Of a stretch of 64,000 nt of DNA, positions 33,045-43,823 are shown in pieces (positions within the stretch are counted from its first letter, which is position 1; each line of letters begins with the position of its first letter). The notes under the pieces are model-generated. The model had not been told where the DNA came from. It searched no databases and saw only the letters and a list, made by a program, of their open reading frames with translations. Position numbers and translations under genes: made by a program. The stretch is from contig JAUTXW010003840.1 in the NCBI GenBank assembly GCA_030620095.1, forward strand, positions 575,878-639,877, in the 5' to 3' direction. Source of the stretch: Kuschelorhynchus macadamiae (Eukaryota > Arthropoda > Insecta > Coleoptera > Curculionidae).

Positions 33045-34050
33045 TTGTTTGAGGTTTGTGTTCCCCTGTTGCTTGAAAAAAGTTAATATTATACCATTGT
33101 TTGGGTGGTGGACACTACCCCCATTATCAAATAACCTATCCGTTGTCATTTTGCCAACCTTATTGAAGGTAGTTGAGAAACTTGTTAAGAAACATATATC
33201 TTTTATAGAAAAGCACAAGGTTTTGAGTATGGCGCAAGTTGGTTTTCAGCCTAGGTAGAGTACAACTGATTTAATTTTCTCCTTTTTGAAATCTCTTTAC
33301 CTTAGTCTAAGTAATAATAAATTTGCTGCTGCTGTCTTCTGTGACTTGTTCAAAGCCTTTGATTGCATTAGTCATAGCATACTTCTGAGCAAATTGAGAA
33401 TTTACAGTTTCTTTTCTTAAATCTTACTTAATCAACAAGGTTCTGTGAATATCACATGAACGTTGTCCTTCTAGCCAGAAAAAACCACTGTGGTGCGTCT
33501 AAGGTTTCAGTTTTGGGGCCAGTATTATTTTTATTGTACATAAATGAGTTAGCTTGGACATGGCAGATAAGTTCGTGTGACTGGCAAAGCCAATAAGTTT
33601 TTATTTCTGGTATTGTGACGATGTGAACTTGACTAGACAGATAAAGAGATTTGTTTCTTAAACAAGAAGGCAATCTCCATTATATAAATTCCAAATAATG
33701 CCAGTATTTTAAATTATATATCATATCACGAGATGACTCCCTATATCTAGTTCAGATTTCCAGTTAAACAACCCCATTTACAATAACATACTATGAAAAT
33801 TAGCAAAATAAAGAGTCAATAATGTTACTTTAAAATGTAATGTAATTTATGTTAAAAAAATTAAACAAAAGTAGGTGTGATAGCAGTTAGTTGACAATAT
33901 TGATAATACATTCCACCTACTTTATAAACAATGTAAGTCTTGAAGTTGTTACCTTTTTCGATGTTTTGGGCATTATTTTTGATGGAAAACTAACTTTCAA
34001 TTTACACATTGATAAGTACTTAACTGATAACCATTCCTCGCCAACATATT
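33045..34050 (+). pseudogene. decayed LINE ORF2 fragments
   Basis: Plus-strand scraps of a reverse transcriptase: LPTLLKVVEKLVKKHISFIE and VLSMAQVGFQPR (33050-33258), FCDLFKAFDCISHSILLSKL (33330-33410), and DVLGIIFDGKLTFNLHID (33955-34010). There are many stops and no catalytic box. It is an old copy related to the other LINEs here. 32200-33040 shows only a purine-rich GA/GAG run near 32290 and nothing coding. Confidence 0.65.
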
Positions 34051-34259
34051 AAACTTATCTATCATTTCGGCTTTTGAGTTTTGCTTTCTGTTTATGTTTA
34101 ACAACTAATTATAAAATAATATTTTTGAAAAAGTAGACTATCTTAAGTTTGACAAACTTTGATTAACTTGTTGCAATTTTTTTGAATGAAGTTATTTCTC
34201 TTAGGCTTGCTGGTAGTTGTACAATTCAATTATATATAAATGTGGAGTTTCTTGTACCA

Positions 34260-34497
34260 TAATTATGTATTTCTAGATAACTTCCCCCACCTTCAACTCA
34301 CGAGGGACCTACCTACCTTTTCTGAGGGATAAATTAAAGATATAGCATAATGCGTGTTTAATATAATTCCATATTTTTTCTAATGCCATAACTGGGTTGT
34401 CGTTTTTACCAGAGTAGGCTGTTTTGTTTTTTAACAGTTTTATAGCTGGATGGAGATCATGCACATTTAGTGGTGTTAAAAAAAATGACCTGATCAA
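34260..34497 (-). pseudogene. LINE RT N-terminal fragment, antisense to the next LINE
   Basis: Minus-strand frame with FFLTPLNVHDLHPAIKLLKNK and YIFNLSLRKG, typical of the start of a LINE RT. It ends where the plus-strand LINE begins, marking a junction near 34497. Confidence 0.5.
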
Positions 34498-36665
34498 TAA
34501 GATCAGCTACAAGTTTTGCTTTCTGTTTATAAAAATCCAATTCAAAGTACCAATTGTCATAACGAAACCCGTGGTATGCCTTGAGAAGTATGTACCCAAA
34601 ATACGCAGGAAGCGAAAAAAATATCCAGTTTGGTACACTAAAGAAACAAAGAATGTAATAAACAAAAAGAACAAAGCTTACAATAAATATAAACGTTCCA
34701 AGTGTCAGGACGATTATGTTGAGTATTCTAACCTTCGGAAAGAATCAAAATATTTAATAGATCTGAGTTACCTGCTTTATGTTACAAACACTGAAAATAT
34801 GATCCCGAAAAATATTAAACACTTTTGGTCTTATGTAAATTCCCTGAAGAAAAGCAACGGTGTTCCTAAAACAATGGAACTTAACCAAGAAGTTCTACAG
34901 TCGCCTGAACAAATTGCCAACGCTTTTGCAGATCATTTCGAGAACTGTTACAAGGATCACCCAGACGTGCAACTTGATGAACAACTGTCAGAATGTAACT
35001 CCTTAAACCACCACACCTTTACATTTGATGAGGTTTTGAAGAGATTGAATGATTTGGATGTGCGAAAGAGCACTGGTGCTGATGGATTACCAGCAGTGCT
35101 TCTCAAGAGCTGTGGTGTTTCTCTTGCAGCCCCCCTGTGCCGAATTTTTCAAATATCCTTTGATTGTGGCTTCTTTCCCACTCGATGGAAGCATTCCTGG
35201 CTTGTTGCTATTTATAAATCTGGTTCTAAGAGGCATATTGAAAATTATAGGGGTGTTAGCTTATTGCCAACTATATCCAAAGTTTTTGAATCCATTTTGA
35301 CCGATGAGATTTTTCAAACCTTTAAGCACCATATATCACCAGATCAGCATGGATTCTTTAAAGGCAGATCAACGGCAACAAATCTGGGAGTGTTTCAGGA
35401 CTATCTCGTGGACAGTGTGGAGAATGGCTCTCAAGTAGATGTGATTTACATGGACTTGGCAAAAGCATTCGATAGTGTAAACCATAGGTTGCTACTCAAG
35501 AAGCTGAAGGCGATAGGTATCTCTGGGTCCTATTTAAAGTGGATTGAATCGTACCTTACTAACCGTACTCAGGCCGTCAAAATCGGAAGTGTGGTGTCTC
35601 GCGAAATTAAAGTAAAATCTGGGGTCCCGCAAGGCTCCCATTTGGGTCCAGTATTGTTTGTTCTTTTTATTAATAATGTGACATCTGTTTTCGAAAAGTG
35701 TAAATGTCTATTGTATGCCGATGATCTTAAATTATTTTATGCAGTTAGTTGTTTAGAGGACTGTAACAAAATTCAGAATGACATTTTAAACTTCAGCCAT
35801 TGGTGTGATTTGAACTGTTTGGAAATCAATGTTCCTAAATGTAAATTAGTGAGGTATCATAAACGTACAGCACCTATTGTATTTCAATATCACATTAAAA
35901 ATATTATATTGGATTCTGTAAATAGTTTTAATGATTTAGGTGTAATTTTTAGTGAAGACTTAACTTTTAATAAACATATAGATTCTATAATTTTAAAAGC
36001 GTCAAGAATGTTGGGTTTTTTAAAACGGACTTGTTCAAAAATATGTGATATATCAGCTATAAAGTTAGTGTATAATTGTATTGTCCTTAGTATTTTAGAG
36101 TACAATAGTGTAATATGGAGCCCTTTTTACAATTGTCATGTTAATCGTTTAGAGCGGGTACAGAATGTGTTTGTGAAGTATTTATTATATAAGCTTAGGT
36201 TTCCATATAAAGATATACCCTACCATACTCGTATTCAATTAGTTGGTATTAAGAGTTTTCAACATCGTAGAGAAAATGCATTGCTCTTATTTTTGCATAA
36301 GTTACTTCATGGACAAATTGATTGTGGGAATTTGTTAGGTCAAATTTTATTCCGAACACCACACAGAGTTACTAGATCTAGGGAATTATTTCATATTGCA
36401 TTTCATAGAACAATATATGGGGCTCAACGTTTCTCAGACAGACTAATGAGAAATTATAATCACAGCTTTAGTGACTTTGATTTGTATCGTTATAGCTTTT
36501 TAGTTTTTAAGAATAAAATTAAATGTAGACAGTAGTGTTAGTGTCCATATTATTATGTTTGCACTTGAATAAATTTGTAGTTGTTTGTAGTTTATACTAG
36601 TTGGAGCAATTTACAGCTCTGTAAGTATTTGACATAAATAAATAAAAATAAATAAATAAATACAC
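34498..36665 (+). mobile_element. 5'-truncated LINE with open RT frame
   Basis: The copy begins at the junction near 34497, lacks ORF1 and the endonuclease, and ends in an ATAAATAAATAAA tail at 36630-36662. I found no clear target duplication. Confidence 0.75.
34500..36535 (+). CDS. LINE ORF2 reverse transcriptase and C-terminal domain (partial)
   Basis: The open frame runs without a break for almost 680 codons. Order: linker (WYTKETKNVINKKNKAYNKY), RT palm and fingers (VAIYKSGSKRHIENYRGVSL, MDLAKAFDSVNHRLLLKKL, SGVPQGSHLGPVLFVLF), the catalytic LLYADDLKLF box, the thumb, and a C-terminal region (LEYNSVIWSPFYNCHVNRLE, FHRTIYGAQRFSDR). All RT core motifs are present, so the copy is young. The N-terminal endonuclease is lost by 5' truncation. 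The frame's first ATG at 34424 lies in antisense sequence of another LINE, so the first ~25 residues are not native. The clade is Jockey/CR1-like, not resolved further. Confidence 0.85.
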
Positions 36666-37261
36666 ATATATTTCATATCACCAAAAGTTTTTAACTGATG
36701 AATAAGAAAAAATATTATCTAAGAAATGTTAACATTTTATTTATTTTATTAAACACATGCATGGGGTGTTTAGCCGCTGAAGGAGGAATCAATTAAAAAG
36801 CTGCCCTCTTATCCACTTGATTTAATTGGTGGTGCTTACTATGGTACCAGGTGAAGTACCGACTTTCGTATACTCATGGTTCCTACCTTCAGATAGCTCT
36901 GATTCGATAATGCAATTTAGCTGAACTACTGAATTTCAACTGTTTAAACTATTTATCTTAAAGAAGTTACATCTTGTATCAAAAGTGATTACAATTTCCA
37001 GGAGAATCGAAAAATGCAACAATATACAGGATGTTTCATTGAACATAAACAAAATAAGTCTTGATAGACATAGACGTTAATGTATTTTTGAGAGTTGTGA
37101 GTGTTATTAAATCAGTAAATTTGTCTTATGTGAAGAATAGGATTTTGTTTCAGTTTGGCACCTGTACTAATGAAAACAGGATGTAGAACAAGATACTAAC
37201 TGAAAATGCATCGAAAAGTTTCGCATATTTCTTACAATTTTTTTATTTATTATGGTGGGAT
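36666..37261. other. no gene seen
   Basis: AT-rich flank between the LINE tail and the P-like transposon. No feature is recognised. Confidence 0.5.
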
Positions 37262-37543
37262 GGGAAACTTCCAACGAATTATCAATACGGATGGAATGGG
37301 TCCGACCCGTATCGATTGATGTTAGAATAAGAAAGAAGATAAGGATAGCGCTAGTCAGTGCAGAAAATCGTCGTCCTCCATTACAGTAATGTGAAAAAGA
37401 GTGTTTATGTTTCACGTTTTTAAAGATTTTCGTTTCCAGTGTTGTTTTTAAATTATATTTAGTGCTTTTTGGAGATTATCATTAACATTTATAGACTATA
37501 TAGACATTCAGAGTTTTTAGTTTTTGTTCAATTTGTTTTAAAA

Positions 37544-40500
37544 ATGGTTGAATCGTGTTTGGCAGTGAATTGTACAAATAGACGAACAAAAGATGTTAAA
37601 ATAAAGTTCCACAGAATTCCTAAGGACCCTAATATGAGAAAGTTGTGGTTGCTCGCAATTAGAAGAGTAAATTTTAACCCAAGTCCTACAAGAGTGATTT
37701 GTGAAAAACATTTCACTCCAGAAGATTACGAAGTAAATGTTCATGGAAATAAGGTATTAAAGAAGACGGCTGTTCCATCTGTGTTCAATTTTCCAGCCCA
37801 CCTCATAAAAGAACATAAACAACGAAGGGTTTTGAAAAGAAAACATGAAGAAGCCCCTCGGAAAACCCTAAAAGATTTAAAAGAAACAGGTAGATATTTT
37901 CTTTTATATTTGAGCTCTACCTGTTTAAAGGTAAAAAAATGGTCATGTTTTAGTTACATAATTTAATTGCTTTTAGAACAACCTGAGGAACAAACTTTGG
38001 ATACAGTGGTAGAGAAACCTGAAAATCTAAACCTTGTAAATTTATTGGAAGCTGGTCCTTCAAATATTACATTAAGTCCTTCAAGCACCTCCTTAGAAAC
38101 CTCTGAACCTTCTAGCAAAAAAATTTGCAATCAAAGGTATTCTAAACAATTGTTTCATTTACATTTTCATTTATTAAAGTGTTTGTATATTTGCAGAACC
38201 AGAAGAGAACCTGTATATTTTGGAGATTTTAAGTTTTCTGATTTAAATGATATGCAACGTAGAAAGAGGTTTTGGAAAATTTCTCATGAAACCTTACAAA
38301 AGTACAGAAAGGTGAATAGGTACAATCAGTGCAAAATATCTAGGCAAAGAAAGAAAATGAAAAATCTAAATAATCTACTGGATGAATTGCTCAAACAGAA
38401 GAAAATATCAGCAGCCCAGTCATTAGTGTTAAAGGTAAATTTTTGACATAAAAAAAAATCTTTCAAGTTTTTTTACCTAAACAATCAAACTGTACATTAG
38501 TACAATATTTTGTTAGTGAGAAAAAGAGGGAGATATAATATTATTGTGTTCATTATTTTATATTTATACATTTTTACTTGTAAAATGTTCCATTTTAGCT
38601 GAATAATTCTATAAGGTTTTACCTTAAAAAGTATGGCACTAATTAATGATTGCTTGGGTGATGGAGTTGAAATACTAATCATTTTAAATTTTTTTTAACT
38701 ATTTACTGCATGTAAATTAATTTAAAGCATGAAGTATAAATGTATTTTATTGTAGGAAAGTCTTCTAGAAACACAAAAACAACTGCTTTTCAGGCAGCTA
38801 CAAAAAGGCAAATCCAGCAAGTACAGCCCTGAATTAAAGTGGTTTGCCCTAACTCTCAATTTTTATTCATCCTCTGCTTATAATTTTGTACGAAAAGTAT
38901 TTGGAACAAATGTATTGCCTCATCCTCGCACTATTTCTAAGTGGTATAGTGTAGTTGATGGTACCCCTGGTTATAGTGCAGAAGCCCTTCGTGCCATTAA
39001 AATAAAAGTAGATCTTGAAAAACAAAAAGGGAAAAAAATTGTAGGTGCTTTGGTGATGGATGAAATGTATATTCACCAACATGTACATTGGACAGGGAGT
39101 AGATCAGTAGGGTATATTAATTTTGGTGTGGCTATGCCTCAGTGTAGTGAGGAAATACCAAAAGCCACAAAGGCTTTAGTTTTTATGGTTGTGGGGATGG
39201 AAGGTTGTGGGGTGGAAGGTTCCAGTTGCTTATTTTTTAATAGAGTCTTCCTCAGCTGAAGAGAAAGCTACTTTTGTTAGAGGATGCTTACTGCAACTTG
39301 AAAGCACTGGAATACTCACTAAAAGTTTGACTTTTGATGGAGATGCATCTAATATTCTTATGGCTAGTATATTGGGCGCAAATCTTAGTTTTCCTGGCAC
39401 TAAGCCTTTCTTTTTAAATGAGAACAATAATGAAAGAATTCACATAATATTAGATGCATGCAACATGATTAAATTGTTGCGAAATACATTAGGAGACTTT
39501 GGTATTTTAAAAGATGGGGAAGGTAACCTTATAAAGTGGGAGTATTTTAAACGCTTAGTGGATCTTCAAGAAGAATCCGGTCTTCATTGCGCCACCAAAC
39601 TTCGTATGCGACATCTTAATTATCAAAAAGAAAAGATGAGGGTAAAGTTGGCAGTGCAAACTTTCAGTGATAGTGTAGGTGACGCCCTAGATTACTGTTG
39701 CAAAGATTTAAATATTCCGGTGTTTAAAGGCAGTGAGGCTACTGCTACTTTTTGTAAAACAATTAATAATATTTTTGATCTTTTAAACACAAGAAATTTT
39801 TTGGGCAAAACTCAATTTAAAAAACCTTTATATAAAGGTAGCGAAGAATTCTTAAATAATTTTGTAAATACTTCCATTAGTTATATTAGTAGTTTAACAA
39901 ATTTAAATAATACAAATATTTTACTAACAAACAGAAAGACCGGATTTTTAGGCTTAATTATTTGCTTAATAAGTGTTAAAAATTTATTTGAGGATTTGGT
40001 AAAAGGTGAAGTACTGAACTTTTTGTTAACCTACAAACTTAGCCAGGACCACCAAATGTTTTTTTCTACAGTACGTAGAAGAGGTGGATTTTCAAATAAT
40101 CCCACAGCGTAGCATTTTGAGCAAGCCTACAAAAGATTACTTATTCATAGTGAAATTACATCACCTGATAGCGCTAATTGTCTTGCTCAAGATGCCACGT
40201 CTATTCTACACTTCTCTTCAAAAAAAATAAAAAATCCTAGCATAGATTTGCTATATGAATTTGAAAAAGATTTTTCCCCAGATTTACAGGAAGAATATAC
40301 AATTCAACACTCAATTTTAAATTGCCTCTACATTTGTGATATTGTGGAGTACATTGCGGGATTTATAACAAAAAAAATGATTAAAACATTAAATTGCAAT
40401 GATTGTGCCCGTTCACTAATATCCGTAGATTCTAATTGCATGTTATTAAATCGTAAAAATAGAGGAGGCCTTACTAAGGCCTCAAAAGATGTGGTTCAAA

Positions 40501-40796
40501 TATGCATAAGGGCAGAGAGCGTAATAAAAACAGAAAAAAACTTTTCTGCGCCCAATATCATATTACGGCTTGTATCTGCTACAATTAGAAATTTGGATGT
40601 TAATAAATTATTCTTATGTCTTACCGAGCATTCTTTAGACCAAGATCCTTTACATGGCCATATTATTCAATTGGTGAGATTAATTTTAAAAAATTATTTT
40701 ACAATCAGGCTCCATCATATTAATTCTTGTAAAAACCAGATTACTGATAGAATTAGGCAAAAATTAACCAAAATTATTCATTTTAAAAGTCAATAG
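37544..40796 (+). pseudogene. THAP9/P-element-like transposase, four exons, frameshift and stop
   Basis: Exons 37544-37889, 37977-38136, 38197-38434 and 38756-40796 have GT..AG borders and matching phases. Exon 1 encodes a THAP zinc finger (MVESCLAVNCTNR, RVICEKHFTPEDY, closing AVPSVF) that would bind DNA. Exon 4 encodes the P-type catalytic region (VLPHPRTISKWYSVVDG, ALVMDEMYIHQH, LTFDGDASN, GGFSNNPTA). Two lesions disable it. A 16-bp tandem duplication at 39188-39203 shifts the frame, and removing one unit restores the conserved reading. An in-frame TAG lies at 40110-40112. Everything else reads open to the stop at 40794, so it died recently. A DNA-cutting transposase role is known for the family. 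Confidence 0.88.
39188..39218 (+). repeat. 16/15-bp tandem duplication that breaks the THAP9-like frame
   Basis: GTTGTGGGGATGGAAG is followed at once by GTTGTGGGGTGGAAG. The net 16-nt gain shifts the frame by one. Confidence 0.85.
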
Positions 40797-41381
40797 TATT
40801 GGCAACCATTTTTGTTTTATTTTTTACTTTTATATGTAGCTATAGCATTTACATGTATATTATTTTTAGATTTATTATAACTTTATGTAATAACCTCTTA
40901 TTATATGTATTGTTGAAAAACATGTTTTGTTAATATTTTTGTAATATATATGTATCCTCCAAAATCAGTACTTTTATTATTATTTTTTTACATTATTTAT
41001 TCATTATTAATTTGTCAAGAAGGGTAACTTTTCAATCAAAAATGTCTTTGTCCCCTTTAATCATCTGCTCCAAGAGTGACCTCTTTTAATGGTTTTCGAT
41101 AAAAAAAATTAAATGTGTAATATTATATTGTATAATACTATAATATTATGTTTCCAGACCTTCAACCCATTACAATTACCACCAAAGTCCATAAATTTAC
41201 TTTTATTAACATGAAACCGCAAATTTTCCTTTACCCTTCATTGAAAACCATGTGCTTTTTGCACTGACAAGCGTCATCTCTCTCGCGGACCTCTCTTTCT
41301 TATGTAGGCCGCAAGCGCCGTTCATTTTTCAGATAGGCAAGGGCCATTCCATCCGTATTGATAATTCGTTGGAAACTTCCC

Positions 41382-41784
41382 GTCGATGTATTGACAGTTG
41401 ATGGAATTGACAAGTGACTGTTGAAATTTTAAAGTTTACATTAAATCCTGATCTGCTAACTCATTGCCAACTTTCGATATGGAGGCCGCATAGTTACAAA
41501 CCGGCAACGTCGTAAGAGGCCCAGACAAAAATGCTCCGAAATTTTAAATGTCGAAACAAAGACTAATAATTACTGTTGCGTAGTGTGTTTAGGTGTTTTT
41601 CATATAACTACACTTACTAAAAAATGTGGAAATTAAAAAACTATTGGATTTAGATATAACTACAGAACCCTAAATGTCAATTGAAAGTATAATTTCTTAA
41701 AATTAATCTTTAATTAAAATAGTTTGCTGGCAAACGCTTGTTTATATTTTGTAGGCTTTTGTTTTATTAAATCTTTTGTAGGAT
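41382..41784. other. spacer between P-like and hAT elements
   Basis: No gene seen. The last 8 bp (41777-41784, TGTAGGAT) are the left target duplication of the hAT element. Confidence 0.5.
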
Positions 41785-41901
41785 CAGTAGTGGCTCGCGG
41801 GTGAAAAAGTAAGTGCAAATGAAGCAAAAAAATATCGCAATAATTTGTTTTCCAGAATTTTTTAATATATGGAGGGAGTAGAATATTTTTTTACGACTTA
41901 C

Positions 41902-42946
41902 CTAAATTTTGTATAGTAAATCAATTCTCCTATCCTTCATAGCAGCAAATTTATTTATAACATCCTCATAAAATGAATGAGTTGCCCTAATCTCCTCCAG
42001 AAGTTCCTTTTGAAATGAAATATTGCCTATAGAAGTAAGTCTTTTTTGAGATGTTGTATTTCTTAAGTTTTTACACGTTTGAGGCAAGAAAAACTTCTTT
42101 CCACTCAAGCACTTGTCGACGGTATTGTCAAAATAAGGGAAAACAGTTTATATGCTTCGGTAAAAATATATTTATTTTCATTAATTTTTTTCACTTGCTC
42201 TTGCAGCGCTATATTCCAATTACTGTCATTGACAAAAATAAGACCAACCTCATTTTTAAGTCGTTGACCTATTAAAAATATTTCCCTATATAACTGTAAC
42301 AAATTTTCAAATGGACCAGTCGGAAAATTTAAACTATATTCGGAAAATTTAGCAGAATCTGCCAAACATAAAAATGTGAGTTTTTCACAGTCTTGAAAGC
42401 TTAGTGTCATTTCCATTAAAATATGGTCCAATATTTCATAAAAATATTCTATTCTTAGCCCTAATTTATTCAGGTGAAAGCTTAGCAAGCTGGCGTTTGT
42501 AATGATTTATTTCCGTAATAGAATTTGTTTTATCAAACATGGTATTAGAAAAATGTTCATTTCTTTTTTTACAGAGCGCCTCACGACAGCGTTTTATATA
42601 GGATGTGCAAAAATGAATGTCAAGCGAATTTTTTTTGAAGAACGTCAAATAGTATGTCCGTGATTGAAAAAATCTCATTAAACACTAATGCCAGAAACGT
42701 GAATTCAAAATCGTTCATCTAAAAATCCTCTCGCAAGCCGGATTGATTTTTCAACAGATTTGTCACAGTTTGTAATAAATTCAAAGACGTCTTTTAATTT
42801 ATTCCAGTCTTGAACAATCACATTTACTAACTTCGAATTTGAAGACCAATGAGTTTCTGTAATTGTTGGTATACGCATCGTAGATGCAGATGTAAGAGCA
42901 TACGTTCGTTTGGCTGAGTGTTGAAAAAATGAGGGAATATCACAAA
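41902..42946 (-). pseudogene. hAT transposase, C-terminal half (ZMYM1-like)
   Basis: Minus-strand pieces encode the second half of a hAT transposase of the ZMYM1-like type: ICDIPSFFQHSAKRTYAL, ETHWSSNSKLVNVIVQDWNKL, and the hAT C-terminal dimerisation signature around 42060-42110 (LTIPSTSA, then SFSCLKR-like, RNTTSQKRLTSIG). Frameshifts lie near 42700, 42490 and 42100. It continues, across the gypsy insertion, from 50506-51018. Confidence 0.75.
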
Positions 42947-43152
42947 TGTAAACTCCAACCGAAAAATCAATACAATGTTCTTTCAAAGAACGTATATTTC
43001 GTACTACTCGTAACAATAAATTTTGTCTCCCAAGACTGACTAATCTACCTGATTCAACACAAAGAAAAACTCTTATCTTATTACATAACGTCGAGAACAG
43101 TCATCCAATATTTCACCCGATAAACCGAGTGTCTTGCCGAAGCGTTTCTACA
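42947..43152 (-). repeat. gypsy 3' LTR
   Basis: 206 bp, TG..CA ends, nearly identical to 50296-50501. Confidence 0.92.
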
Positions 43153-43248
43153 GTCGGCCTAACCTGACATCTTCACGTCCTCGGGAAGACAGACTTACCC
43201 GCTTCTGAAACATAAAAATAAAAATAAAAATTAGTTTATTAAGATAAC

Positions 43249-43538
43249 CTAAACAGGTGAATCTTCCGATTCATCCTTAGAATCGTCAGAACTCACAACT
43301 GTTTTAAAAATTTTAATCTTTTCAGAGGGGCACACCCCTTTATACAGGTTTCGCGAACGTTTCGCCCCCTTCAAGTCTTCTACGACATATCGATCGTTAT
43401 CGAGAACTGCCGTGATCATAAATGGGCCGTGATATCGTGACTCGAGCTTTCGACTTTGCCCATCGTTCGAACCTTTGTTTCGTTCGACAACTACCTGTTG
43501 GCCAACTTCGTAACGTTTAGGGTTAGCATGTCGTTTAT
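43249..43538 (-). pseudogene. gypsy integrase C-terminal part, downstream of the piggyBac insertion
   Basis: Reads RHANPKRYEVGQQVVVERNKG, then LESRYHGPFMITAVLDNDRYV and ends in a TAG at 43249-43251. It joins in frame to 46179 onward if the piggyBac element and one TTAT are removed, proving both are parts of one gene. Confidence 0.85.
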
Positions 43539-43655
43539 CCCTTTCAGCACGAGAAAAAAAACTCTTACCGATTTTGTGGAAACTCGTAACATTTGACTAT
43601 TAGGACACTAGTTGATGACAAAAAATATCAAAAAAATTATAGTACAGGGTGTTGT

Positions 43656-43823
<168 letters not shown>

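Larger units (their letters stand above)
37262..41381 (+). mobile_element. P-element/THAP9-like transposon with 38-bp inverted repeats
   Basis: Ends are inverted copies: 37262-37299 and 41344-41381, starting GGGAA and sharing CCAACGAATTATCAATACGG. It encloses a spliced transposase gene. An 8-bp target duplication, expected for P elements, is not clearly preserved (GGTGGGAT on the left, GTCGATGT on the right). The left 280 bp and right 580 bp of the element are non-coding. Confidence 0.85.

Noticed and set aside
34424..34497. Native N-terminus of the 703-codon LINE ORF
   Set aside because: This stretch is the antisense of a different LINE fragment; the real LINE begins at the junction.
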